Of a stretch of DNA of 6,284 nt, positions 1 to 6,190 are shown in pieces. Under the pieces are notes generated by a model, which worked only from the letters and a program-made list of their open reading frames with translations, was not told where the DNA came from and searched no databases. The DNA is from Caldisericaceae bacterium. GTDB lineage: Bacteria; Calditrichota; Calditrichia; Calditrichales; Calditrichaceae. Location: positions 1-6,284 of the forward strand of contig JAGHBR010000152.1 in assembly GCA_021160885.1 (NCBI GenBank), given 5' to 3'. The stretch's first letter is position 1. Each line of letters begins with the position of its first letter. Position numbers and translations under genes: made by a program.

Positions 1-43
1 ATTCTAAATAGATTGATATATTCTTTCTAATAAATTCATCTAC

Positions 44-50
44 GGGGAGG
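44..50 (+). promoter_or_regulatory. Ribosome binding site of the lipoprotein gene
   Basis: The sequence GGGGAGG lies five bases before the ATG at 56. It is a near-ideal Shine-Dalgarno site and resembles the GGGGAGA sites in front of ftsA and ftsZ in this window. It supports translation starting at 56. The in-frame ATG at 304 of the downstream frame has no comparable site. Confidence 0.75.
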
Positions 51-55
51 CAAAC

Positions 56-148
56 ATGAGCTTCAAAAATATTTCGTTCATTTTATTAATTTTATCCTTC
101 TTACTTTATAGCTGCGCAGGTTCCCGCAAAAACAGCAAGAGCCTTTAA
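56..148 (+). CDS. Lipoprotein signal peptide, 5' part of a frame-broken YbgF-like gene
   Basis: This 30-codon reading frame begins with ATG after a strong ribosome binding site. It encodes a lipoprotein signal peptide: Lys-4, a hydrophobic core at about residues 8-17, and a lipobox L-Y-S-C with the acceptor Cys at residue 20. Ala at +2 would, by the E. coli sorting rule, favour outer-membrane placement. It stops at TAA 146-148, while the frame one base back (-1) is open from 112 to 879 and encodes the expected mature part of such a lipoprotein. I read it as the N-terminus of the same gene. One extra A in the A5 run at 128-132 would join the two parts into about 274 residues. The break could be a sequencing or assembly error or a real mutation; a recoding site seems less likely. 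Confidence 0.65.
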   Translation: MSFKNISFILLILSFLLYSCAGSRKNSKSL

Positions 149-303
149 CTTCTGGCGCTTCTCAAGATCAAGAGCTTACAGATATTGAAAAATTATTAGG
201 GATTGAAACCACAACTTCTGAAAAGCCAAAAGAGAATAAACAGAAACCAAAAGAAAAGCTTAATCTTTTAGATGAAAATGAAGTAGCCAATCCGGATCAA
301 TCA

Positions 304-879
304 ATGGCGGCCGCCGCTACTACTTTAACGCCAACTGAAAAGAAAAGATACGAACAAAAGATTCAGAATTTACAACGTCAGCTAGAAGATAAAGACCGTT
401 TAATCAAACAGTTAAAAGATCAATTAGCGGCGCAAAGCCAACAAATTGAACAACTGAGTTCAAAAAAAGGCTCCACTTCACTTTATGTGCCATCTGCGCC
501 GGTTGCCTCAGGAGATTATGAGCAAACTTATCAACAAGCGCGGCAGGCTTTCGAAAGCAGAGATTACCAAACTGCGCTTAGCCTGTTCCAGTCGTTGCTT
601 AGCGAAAACGCCAACCATCCCCTGGCTGATAATGCGCAGTACTGGATTGGAGAATGTCACTACGCTTTACGGCAATACGATGCTGCCATTCTAGATTTTC
701 AAAAGGTTTTCACTTTTCCAAACTCCAACAAAGCTCCTGATGCTCAGTTTAAACTGGTTTTGTGCTATTTGAAAAAAGGCGACATTGAAAAAGCCAGAGA
801 AGAATTTCAAAGATTGCAAACAGATTATCCGGATAGCCCTTATGTTAACCGGGCTTCTGAAATTCTGTCAAAATATTAA
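304..879 (+). CDS. YbgF/CpoB-like coiled-coil and TPR envelope protein (main part; probably starts further upstream)
   Basis: From the ATG at 304 the product has 191 residues. A heptad-rich coiled coil spans about residues 12-55, followed by a Ser/Gly/Pro linker to about 70. Three TPR-like helical pairs then cover about 71-104, 108-141 and 145-178, with typical signatures such as A-x-W/Y-x-x-x-x-x-Y and yPdSpyv near the end. This is the layout of the YbgF/CpoB family of periplasmic Tol-Pal proteins, where CpoB couples outer-membrane constriction to wall synthesis in E. coli. The start at 304 is doubtful. It has no Shine-Dalgarno site, and the frame stays open upstream to 112, encoding a Lys/Glu/Pro-rich low-complexity segment typical after a lipid anchor. 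The true protein probably begins at 56 with the lipoprotein signal and reaches this frame across a one-base break. A general TPR lipoprotein outside Tol-Pal is the alternative; no tolB or pal is visible here. Confidence 0.8.
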   Translation: MAAAATTLTPTEKKRYEQKIQNLQRQLEDKDRLIKQLKDQLAAQSQQIEQLSSKKGSTSLYVPSAPVASGDYEQTYQQARQAFESRDYQTALSLFQSLLSENANHPLADNAQYWIGECHYALRQYDAAILDFQKVFTFPNSNKAPDAQFKLVLCYLKKGDIEKAREEFQRLQTDYPDSPYVNRASEILSKY

Positions 880-926
880 TGAAGGATTTTGTAACATACG
901 CAAATTTTTGAACAAAACCTGTCTAA

Positions 927-972
927 AAAAGCAAAAAGCCATCCCGCCAAAGCAGGGTGGCTTTTTGCTTTT
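927..972. terminator. Bidirectional intrinsic terminator between convergent genes
   Basis: A long inverted repeat pairs 927-941 (AAAAGCAAAAAGCCA) and CCC 943-945 with GGG 955-957 and TGGCTTTTTGCTTTT 958-972, leaving one bulged T at 942. The inner GC 946-947 can also pair with GC 952-953 around a CAAA loop. The plus strand ends in a T-rich arm and the minus strand in six T (A run 925-930), so the hairpin can stop transcription from both sides. It sits 47 bases after the lipoprotein gene's stop and 18 bases after the stop of the MerR-like gene, as expected for a shared terminator. Confidence 0.88.
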
Positions 973-990
973 ATGGGGGTTCTATGAAAT

Positions 991-1206
991 TTAATGATTC
1001 AAAATGGCTTCAATGAGTTCAATCGGATATGATTTTTCGTACAAATCAAGCACCTTTTGCAACCGGCGCACTCCATAGCGGGTAAACTTGTAATTGTTCT
1101 TTTGAACAGGGAAAACCAACCCCATTCGAATAAATCGTTTAACAACTTCCGGGCTTACGCCCAGCTGCTGTGCAACATCATTAAGTTCGTATAAGTCAGT
1201 CTGCAT
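991..1206 (-). CDS. Small MerR-type helix-turn-helix protein (71 aa), possibly CbpM/HspR-like
   Basis: The 71-residue product is essentially a single winged-helix domain of MerR type. Residues 5-31 (LNDVAQQLGVSPEVVKRFIRMGL in the core) form the helix-turn-helix, 32-43 fit the wing, and 44-70 form the following helices, rich in Arg/Leu and ending in an IELIEAIL segment. Canonical MerR regulators add a dimerisation helix and an effector domain, both absent here. The length suits stand-alone MerR-fold proteins such as the chaperone modulator CbpM or short excisionase-like DNA-binding proteins. The start is firm: AAGGAGGT at 1214-1221 lies seven bases before the ATG. It follows ftsZ on the same strand after 168 bases and ends 18 bases before a strong terminator, so it may be the last gene of the cluster or have its own promoter. 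Function unknown; DNA binding is inferred from the fold. No dnaJ-like partner is visible. Confidence 0.75.
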   Translation of the reverse strand: MQTDLYELNDVAQQLGVSPEVVKRFIRMGLVFPVQKNNYKFTRYGVRRLQKVLDLYEKSYPIELIEAILNH

Positions 1207-1213
1207 GAATTGA

Positions 1214-1221
1214 ACCTCCTT
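1214..1221 (-). promoter_or_regulatory. Ribosome binding site of the MerR-like gene
   Basis: On the minus strand AAGGAGGT precedes the ATG at 1206 by seven bases. It is the strongest Shine-Dalgarno match on the minus strand of this window and is good evidence that this short frame is a real gene. Confidence 0.8.
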
Positions 1222-1272
1222 GCTATTCTCTAACTAAGAAGGTCGGTATGTCGTTTCAAATCTTTAATTTAA

Positions 1273-1364
1273 ATCACACCTTGATAACCATTTGATTTTT
1301 AAGCGTTAACCTCTTCTTTTTTTAGATCACATTTTTTGACAACTAATTTTTGCTTTTCATCACA
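1273..1364. repeat. Three direct ATCACA hexamers in the gap after ftsZ
   Basis: The hexamer ATCACA (TGTGAT on the minus strand) occurs at 1273-1278, 1326-1331 and 1359-1364. The start-to-start distances are 53 and 33 bases, close to five and three helical turns. All copies have the same orientation and lie upstream of the MerR-like gene. They could be binding sites for a regulator, but the motif is short and the region AT-rich, so chance is a real possibility. I see no convincing sigma-70 promoter and no clear terminator hairpin in the 168-base gap. Confidence 0.25.
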
Positions 1365-1374
1365 GGCTTCGCTG

Positions 1375-2604
1375 TTAATCCATTTGCTTTCTTAAAAAAG
1401 CCGGAATTTCAAGGTTTTCAGGATCGCTTTCGATGTCTTCGTCGCCAAAAAAGAAGAAATTTGGTTGCGACACATTCAACAATTCACGCTTATTTTTTTG
1501 CGCTTTACGTTTATAAGTCGGTTTGTCGTATTCGCGAAAATCTGTTGACTCGCGAGCGTCTTCCATTTCTGGTTCTTCTTTTTCTTCGACGATAATTTCT
1601 TCTTCCAGCTTTTCTTTAGGTTGGTGCAAAATTTCGGCCTGTTCAAATTCTTTGTTAAAACCGGTTGCAATTACCGTTACACGTAATTCTTCATTCAAAT
1701 TCTCGTCAATAACCATACCAAAGATGACATTGGCTTCGTTGCCTACTCTTTCCTGAACAACAGTTGAGGCCTCGCCTACTTCGTGCATGGACATTGTCGG
1801 CCCGCCAGTAATATTGATCAGCACGCCACGCGCACCTTTGATATCTACGCCATCCAGAAGCGGACTGGTAATGGCCTGCTCCGCGGCAGTAATCGCTCGA
1901 TTTTCGCCAACACCGACACCGGTGCCCATAAGAGCATCGCCCATGCCCTGCATGATAGTACGAATATCGGCGAAATCGAGATTGATGTACCCATGAACGT
2001 TGATCAAATCTGAAATGCTACGCGTGGCTTCCAGCAGAATGGAATCCACCGCTTTAAAAGCGGCAACGACCGATGTATTGCGGTCAATAATCGAAAATAA
2101 CCGATCATTCTGAATAACAATGATCGTGTCCACTCTTTCGCGCAAGGCTTCCAGACCTTTTTCTGCATTACGTTTCCTGAAAGGCCCTTCAAAGGTAAAA
2201 GGCATGGTAACAATGGCAACGGTTAATGCGCCCAAATCGCGCGCAATTTCGGCCACGATTGGTGCGGCTCCGGTACCTGTGCCACCGCCTAATCCACAGG
2301 TCACAAAAACCATATCTGCGCCATTGATGGTCTCGATGACCCGTTCTTTGTCTTCCATAATGGCACGCAAACCAATTTCGGGATTAGACCCTGCGCCCAA
2401 ACCTTTGGTCAGATTTTTACCGATCTGGATGCGCATCGAAGCCTGGCTTTTTTCCAGGTCCTGGGCGTCTGTATTGACAACCACAAACTCGACACCTTGC
2501 AGGCCAGCTTCGATCATACCATTAATGGCGTTGCCGCCGGCTCCTCCTACGCCAACCACTTTTATTTTGGCGCCCTGAGTTTCGGATGCATCAAATTGAA
2601 TCAT
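1375..2604 (-). CDS. ftsZ: Cell division protein FtsZ
   Basis: FtsZ is the tubulin-like GTPase that polymerises into the division ring under the membrane. All hallmarks are present in the 409 residues. The N-terminal nucleotide-binding part has GVGGAGGNA at about 18-26, and the tubulin signature GGGTGTG is at 106-112. The T7 loop, with the two acidic residues that complete GTP hydrolysis in the neighbouring subunit, reads N208-L-D210-F-A-D213. The C-terminal subdomain runs to about 317. An acidic, then Lys-rich linker of about 80 residues follows. The end carries the conserved peptide LEIPAFLRKQ (398-407), which binds FtsA and other partners. The length is normal. The linker holds an odd NFFFFGDED patch at 382-390. 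TCTCCCC at 2611-2617 (GGGGAGA on the minus strand) lies six bases before the ATG. The gene follows ftsA after 29 bases, so the two are almost certainly co-transcribed. Confidence 0.98.
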   Translation of the reverse strand: MIQFDASETQGAKIKVVGVGGAGGNAINGMIEAGLQGVEFVVVNTDAQDLEKSQASMRIQIGKNLTKGLGAGSNPEIGLRAIMEDKERVIETINGADMVFVTCGLGGGTGTGAAPIVAEIARDLGALTVAIVTMPFTFEGPFRKRNAEKGLEALRERVDTIIVIQNDRLFSIIDRNTSVVAAFKAVDSILLEATRSISDLINVHGYINLDFADIRTIMQGMGDALMGTGVGVGENRAITAAEQAITSPLLDGVDIKGARGVLINITGGPTMSMHEVGEASTVVQERVGNEANVIFGMVIDENLNEELRVTVIATGFNKEFEQAEILHQPKEKLEEEIIVEEKEEPEMEDARESTDFREYDKPTYKRKAQKNKRELLNVSQPNFFFFGDEDIESDPENLEIPAFLRKQMD

Positions 2605-2633
2605 TTTTTATCTCCCCATTTAAAAAATTTTCA

Positions 2634-3851
2634 TTAACCAAAAATATCTTCTACCATTTTTTTTATCTTTGTAATAAGGGGCGGTTCAGGTGGCTGCGTA
2701 GTCCCATGCTTAATGGCGTAGTAAAGCAATCCCACGCCCGTAGCAAAAATTGGACTGCGCACCGTTTCGACCAGTCCTCCGTAAACACGCGGTATGCCCA
2801 CTTCTACCGGCATGCCCATTACCCGCTGGGCTAGTTCTTTGGCTCCTTCAATTAACGAAGCACCACCAGTAAGCACAACTCCGGCTCCCAGGGAATCGTA
2901 CACTTCAGATTTTTCCATATATTTAAGAGCCAGTTGAAAAATTTCTTCCATGCGCGGTTCCACAATGGCGGCCACAACGCTGCGTGAAATTTCTCTTGGT
3001 AAGCGTCCGGCCACACCCGGCACACTGATTAATTCATCCTTTTGCAACAATGATTGCATGGCCAGTCCGTAGCGCTTTTTGATTTCTTCGGCCTGATCTT
3101 TAGAAGTACGCAAGCCCTGAGCCAGATCGTTGGTTACCTGTTCGCCGCCAATACCTAACACCTTGGTGTAGCGGATGGCGCCGTCAAAAAAAATGGCAAT
3201 ATCGGTCGTTCCGCCGCCAATATCGATAATAGCCACTCCCAGGTCCCGCTCGTCTTCGTGTAAGACCGACAAACTGGAAGCGTATGGCTCCAACACAATA
3301 TTATTGCCCACTTCGTAGCCAGCTTCTTCGATGCAATTGATGATGTTTTGAATGGCAGTTACCGCTCCGGTAATGATGTGCACTTCTGCCTCTAATAATG
3401 TTCCGGCAAAGCCCACAGGATTTTTAATGCCATCCTGATTGTCAACCGTAAATTCCTGCGGAAGCACGTGCAGAATTTTCCGATCCCGGGGTAATGAGAT
3501 ATTCTGCGCGGCATCCAGCACCCGCCCCACATCCTTTTTAGTAATAATTTTATCTTTTCCGCTTACGGCAATAACTCCTTTGCTGTTCAAGGAGCGAATA
3601 TGATCGCCGGCAATCCCTGCGAAAACTTTGGTAATTCGGTGTCCGCTGGTCAATTCTGCCTGTTGAACAGCCTGCCGAATGGAATCCACGGTTTTCTCAA
3701 TGTTTACAACAACCCCACGACGCAGGCCATGCGAAGGATGGGTTCCAACGCCAACGACGTTTAGATTGCCTTCTTCATCAACTTTACCGACAATCGCAGC
3801 AATTTTTGTAGTCCCAATATCTAACCCGCAGATAATTTCATTTTTTTCCAT
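2634..3851 (-). CDS. ftsA: Cell division protein FtsA
   Basis: FtsA is an actin-fold ATPase that anchors FtsZ filaments to the inner membrane and recruits later divisome proteins. From the ATG at 3851 it has 405 residues, usual for the family. The first phosphate motif is D11-IGTTK, the FtsA-specific 1C subdomain lies at about 85-165, the second phosphate motif is D210-IGGGTTD, and the adenosine motif VVLTGGASLIEG is at 325-336. A Pro-rich spacer (TTQPPEPP) is followed by a C-terminal amphipathic helix (ITKIKKMVEDIFG), the membrane-targeting sequence. The frame could be extended to a GTG at 3869, adding six residues, but that codon lies upstream of the Shine-Dalgarno site GGGGAGAT (3857-3864), which is correctly placed for the ATG at 3851. 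It sits 24 bases after ftsQ and 29 before ftsZ, the classical ftsQAZ order. Confidence 0.98.
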   Translation of the reverse strand: MEKNEIICGLDIGTTKIAAIVGKVDEEGNLNVVGVGTHPSHGLRRGVVVNIEKTVDSIRQAVQQAELTSGHRITKVFAGIAGDHIRSLNSKGVIAVSGKDKIITKKDVGRVLDAAQNISLPRDRKILHVLPQEFTVDNQDGIKNPVGFAGTLLEAEVHIITGAVTAIQNIINCIEEAGYEVGNNIVLEPYASSLSVLHEDERDLGVAIIDIGGGTTDIAIFFDGAIRYTKVLGIGGEQVTNDLAQGLRTSKDQAEEIKKRYGLAMQSLLQKDELISVPGVAGRLPREISRSVVAAIVEPRMEEIFQLALKYMEKSEVYDSLGAGVVLTGGASLIEGAKELAQRVMGMPVEVGIPRVYGGLVETVRSPIFATGVGLLYYAIKHGTTQPPEPPLITKIKKMVEDIFG

Positions 3852-3856
3852 GATGT

Positions 3857-3864
3857 ATCTCCCC
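3857..3864 (-). promoter_or_regulatory. Ribosome binding site deciding the ftsA start
   Basis: On the minus strand GGGGAGAT ends six bases before the ATG at 3849-3851, with GGGGAG itself seven bases away. A longer reading from the GTG at 3867-3869 would place this site inside the coding region and leave that GTG without a Shine-Dalgarno sequence. The same GGGGAGA element serves ftsZ. Confidence 0.75.
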
Positions 3865-3875
3865 GGCACTTAATT

Positions 3876-4658
3876 TTATCCCTGTTTTTTCTTATTTTTC
3901 AAAATCAATCGATCATTAAAGCGAAGATCAATGTATTCAATTTCCGCTAAACGATCCCAGTTTAAATAGTTTTGAACATAAAGATTTAAAACGTACAATT
4001 CATTCTGGTAATCCTGAAAATTGCAGCGTACTTTTGCCCCGCCCCGGATCAGAGAAATTTCTAATATGTTTTTAGGACCTAATTCAACAGCTGCAATCAT
4101 TGACCAGAGCGGTGATTTCATGAATTGAATGTATTTTAAAACTTCAATGGTTTTTAAAATGTTTACCGATTTTGTAACCTGGCCCGGCTGGCCGATTGTT
4201 TCATTGGCAGCATTAATAACGGGCAAATTCCAGCTGTAACCAGCAATTTGAGGAAAGGGCAACAACATGCCTTCACCATCTATTAAAAATAATTTTTGCT
4301 TAAGAACAAAGGCAATAGGTTTCCTTTCCTGTAAACTAATACGCAAAGTAGAAGGTAAACTGTAAACAGCCGACGCACTTTTTATAAATGGCGAACCCAA
4401 TAAACGTTTAGTAATCTGGGTCGGCTTTACGGTTAAATATTTTTCACCTGGTTTTACGCCGCACAACTTTAACACCTGTTCTCTGGATAAAATCTGATTA
4501 CCACTGATTTTAATATCCTTTAATTCAAACGTGGCAATCCGCTTCGACAGGTAGCCTTCTATCTGGCGATTTACATAGGCCAGGCCCGAAAGAACAATAA
4601 TTACACCAAGGTAAATTAGAGTATTCCGCAATGTGTGTTTTTTTCTTCTTCTGGCCAT
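3876..4658 (-). CDS. ftsQ: Cell division protein FtsQ/DivIB
   Basis: This 260-residue protein has the bitopic FtsQ layout. It starts with a short, very basic cytoplasmic tail (MARRRKKHTLR), then one membrane helix at about 13-29. A POTRA domain covers about 44-112, starting with the typical LKDIKISGNQILSREQV stretch and ending in LRISLQERKPIA, and a beta-rich FtsQ domain extends to about 250. The end is basic (KNKKKQ). FtsQ forms the FtsQLB scaffold, which links early divisome proteins to septal wall synthases on the outer face of the inner membrane. Identification rests on this layout and on its place directly before ftsA, because FtsQ sequences are poorly conserved. The ribosome binding site is weak (AGAGTG before the ATG), which fits low expression of this protein. 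It lies 137 bases after murC, the widest gap between murG and ftsZ. Confidence 0.93.
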   Translation of the reverse strand: MARRRKKHTLRNTLIYLGVIIVLSGLAYVNRQIEGYLSKRIATFELKDIKISGNQILSREQVLKLCGVKPGEKYLTVKPTQITKRLLGSPFIKSASAVYSLPSTLRISLQERKPIAFVLKQKLFLIDGEGMLLPFPQIAGYSWNLPVINAANETIGQPGQVTKSVNILKTIEVLKYIQFMKSPLWSMIAAVELGPKNILEISLIRGGAKVRCNFQDYQNELYVLNLYVQNYLNWDRLAEIEYIDLRFNDRLILKNKKKQG

Positions 4659-4795
4659 TTGACACTCTAAATTTAAAATTGCTTAACTTGATTTAAAGAA
4701 ACGCTCATTTTTTTTCAGAGATTGCAAAATTTTTTACTAATACGTTTTTGAACCGCACCATGTTTATTAATCCTAAAAATTTTGGTCTAAAAGTT
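4659..4795. other. AT-rich gap between murC and ftsQ
   Basis: This 137-base stretch has no convincing gene. murB and ddl occupy this position in many dcw clusters, and no remnant of either is visible. It holds runs of A and T and a small near-palindrome (CCTAAAAATTTTGG at 4772-4785). It could host a promoter for ftsQAZ, but I could not find a pair of -35 and -10 boxes I would defend, and there is no clear GC-rich terminator hairpin. Confidence 0.5.
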
Positions 4796-6190
4796 CTACG
4801 CATTTTGTTCATGCTCCGCTCTGTTTTTTTCCAGCCAGTGGGCAAACCTTTGTGCCGTGTAGTGAATATCTCCTGCCCCCAAGAACAAAACCAGATCATT
4901 AGCTTGAACTATCTTTTTCAGGTAATTGAGTAAATCTTCTTCCTGCTCAATGTAAATTGCTTTTTCTCCAATCTGATCGCTAATTAATTTTCCGCTAACA
5001 CCGGCCATCGGTTCTTCTCGCGCCGGATAAATTTTGTTAATAATAACGTGATCTGCCGCTTTTAACACATTGGCAAATTCCTGGTAAAAATCACGCGTTC
5101 TTGAAAAGAGATGGGGCTGAAAAATGGCAATCAATCGTTTTTGCCAGCCGGAACGTGCGGCCTGTAAGGTAGCCGCCACTTCCGTCGGATGATGGGCATA
5201 ATCGTCCACCGCTAAAATGCCGTCTTTTTCGACTAAAATGTCAAAGCGTCTTTCTACCCCTTTAAACTCAGACAACGCCTGTACAATGAGCAGGTGCTCA
5301 ATTTCCAGTTCATGGCCCACCACAAAAGCTGCCAGCGCATTCAAAACATTGTGTTGGCCTGGAACATTTAACGTTAGTTGGTTTAATTTTTGACTCCGAT
5401 GGTAAATTTCAAAAGTGATTTTATTTGCCTCGCTGGTCAAGATTTTGGCCTGAAACTGAGCTCCTTCCTGCAAACCATAAGTAATAACAGTAGGGGCCGC
5501 TTTGTCAATTAAGGCCCGGACATTTTGATCATCCGCGCAGGCTACCGCCAGTCCGTCAAAAGTGACCTGATTGACGAACTGCAAAAAGGTTTGTTGTAAA
5601 TCAACCAGATCATGGTAAATGTCAAGATGATCGGCTTCTAAACTGGTAACCACGGCGATTCTCGGGAACAGCGTTAAAAAGGATCGGTCGTACTCATCGG
5701 CTTCGGTAATCATGAAATCGCTTTGCCCCAGCCGGGCATTGGTCATCAAATTGTGCAGGCGTCCGCCCACCACAATGGTTGGATCCAGGCCGGCCTTAAG
5801 CAATATTTGGCCGATCATTGAGGTGGTAGTCGTTTTACCGTGAGTTCCGGCCACCGCGATGCCGAAATGTCGGTTAAAAATCTGGCCCAACAACTGGGCC
5901 CGTTTCATTTGCGGAATACCAAACTCTTTTGCCGCCTGCAATTCCGGATTATCCGCCGGCACAGCCGAACTATAAATTAAGAAATCAACATCCGGGCTTA
6001 GATTTTTTCGCTGGTGACCGGCAAAAATGCGCGCGCCTTTTTTTTGCAGGTAATCGGTAATTTCGGTCAACTGACGATCAGAACCGGTAACCTGATGTCC
6101 CTGGCTCAGCAAAATTTCAGCCAGACCGCTCATGCCAATACCGCCAATGCCAACAAAGTGAAATTTCTTTTTTTGATTAAAAACACTCAC
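4796..6190 (-). CDS. murC: UDP-N-acetylmuramate--L-alanine ligase MurC
   Basis: MurC is the cytoplasmic ATP-dependent ligase that adds L-alanine to UDP-MurNAc, the first step of peptide stem assembly. The 464 residues show the three Mur ligase domains. The N-terminal UDP-binding Rossmann domain has FVGIGGIGMSGLAEIL at 12-27. The central ATPase has the P-loop GTHGKTTTT (115-123), the acidic TEADEYDRSF segment (162-171) and a DHLDIY metal and ATP region (187-192). GQHNVLNALAA is at 278-288 and EFKGVERRFD at 308-317. The C-terminal domain has the MurC-type DDYAHHPTE (329-337) and FQPHLFSRT (357-365). The HHPTE motif and overall length point to MurC rather than MurD, E or F. Mpl is the closest alternative, but context favours MurC. 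The start is GTG at 6190, with GGAG (6198-6201) seven bases upstream; it overlaps the stop of the preceding gene by four bases (GTGA), suggesting translational coupling. Confidence 0.97.
   Translation of the reverse strand: MSVFNQKKKFHFVGIGGIGMSGLAEILLSQGHQVTGSDRQLTEITDYLQKKGARIFAGHQRKNLSPDVDFLIYSSAVPADNPELQAAKEFGIPQMKRAQLLGQIFNRHFGIAVAGTHGKTTTTSMIGQILLKAGLDPTIVVGGRLHNLMTNARLGQSDFMITEADEYDRSFLTLFPRIAVVTSLEADHLDIYHDLVDLQQTFLQFVNQVTFDGLAVACADDQNVRALIDKAAPTVITYGLQEGAQFQAKILTSEANKITFEIYHRSQKLNQLTLNVPGQHNVLNALAAFVVGHELEIEHLLIVQALSEFKGVERRFDILVEKDGILAVDDYAHHPTEVAATLQAARSGWQKRLIAIFQPHLFSRTRDFYQEFANVLKAADHVIINKIYPAREEPMAGVSGKLISDQIGEKAIYIEQEEDLLNYLKKIVQANDLVLFLGAGDIHYTAQRFAHWLEKNRAEHEQNA

Noticed and set aside
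1..43. Promoter or end of an upstream gene before the lipoprotein
   Set aside because: All three plus frames carry early stops, and possible -35 or -10 words such as TTGATA at 13-18 lack a partner at proper spacing. There is too little sequence to decide.
122..136. Programmed -1 frameshift at CAAAAAC joining the signal peptide to the TPR frame
   Set aside because: The direction fits, but the heptamer starts with C, so the P-site tRNA would re-pair poorly, and I see no downstream hairpin or upstream stimulatory site. A missing A in a homopolymer is simpler.
785..994. Plus-strand frame of 69 codons overlapping the end of the TPR gene
   Set aside because: It runs straight through the terminator hairpin, has no ribosome binding site, and its codons are a shadow of the real gene.
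1207..1374. Intrinsic terminator directly after ftsZ
   Set aside because: I looked for a GC stem followed by T on the minus strand and found only weak AT-rich pairings, so read-through into the MerR-like gene remains possible.
2120..2578. Plus-strand 152-codon frame opposite ftsZ
   Set aside because: It is antisense to the conserved GTPase domain of ftsZ. The Pro/Ala/Ser-rich product is typical of a mirror frame, and no start signal supports it.
4705..4761. Short minus-strand frame of 18 codons in the murC to ftsQ gap
   Set aside because: It is the tail of a shadow frame of murC, has only a poor AGGA upstream, and encodes nothing recognisable.
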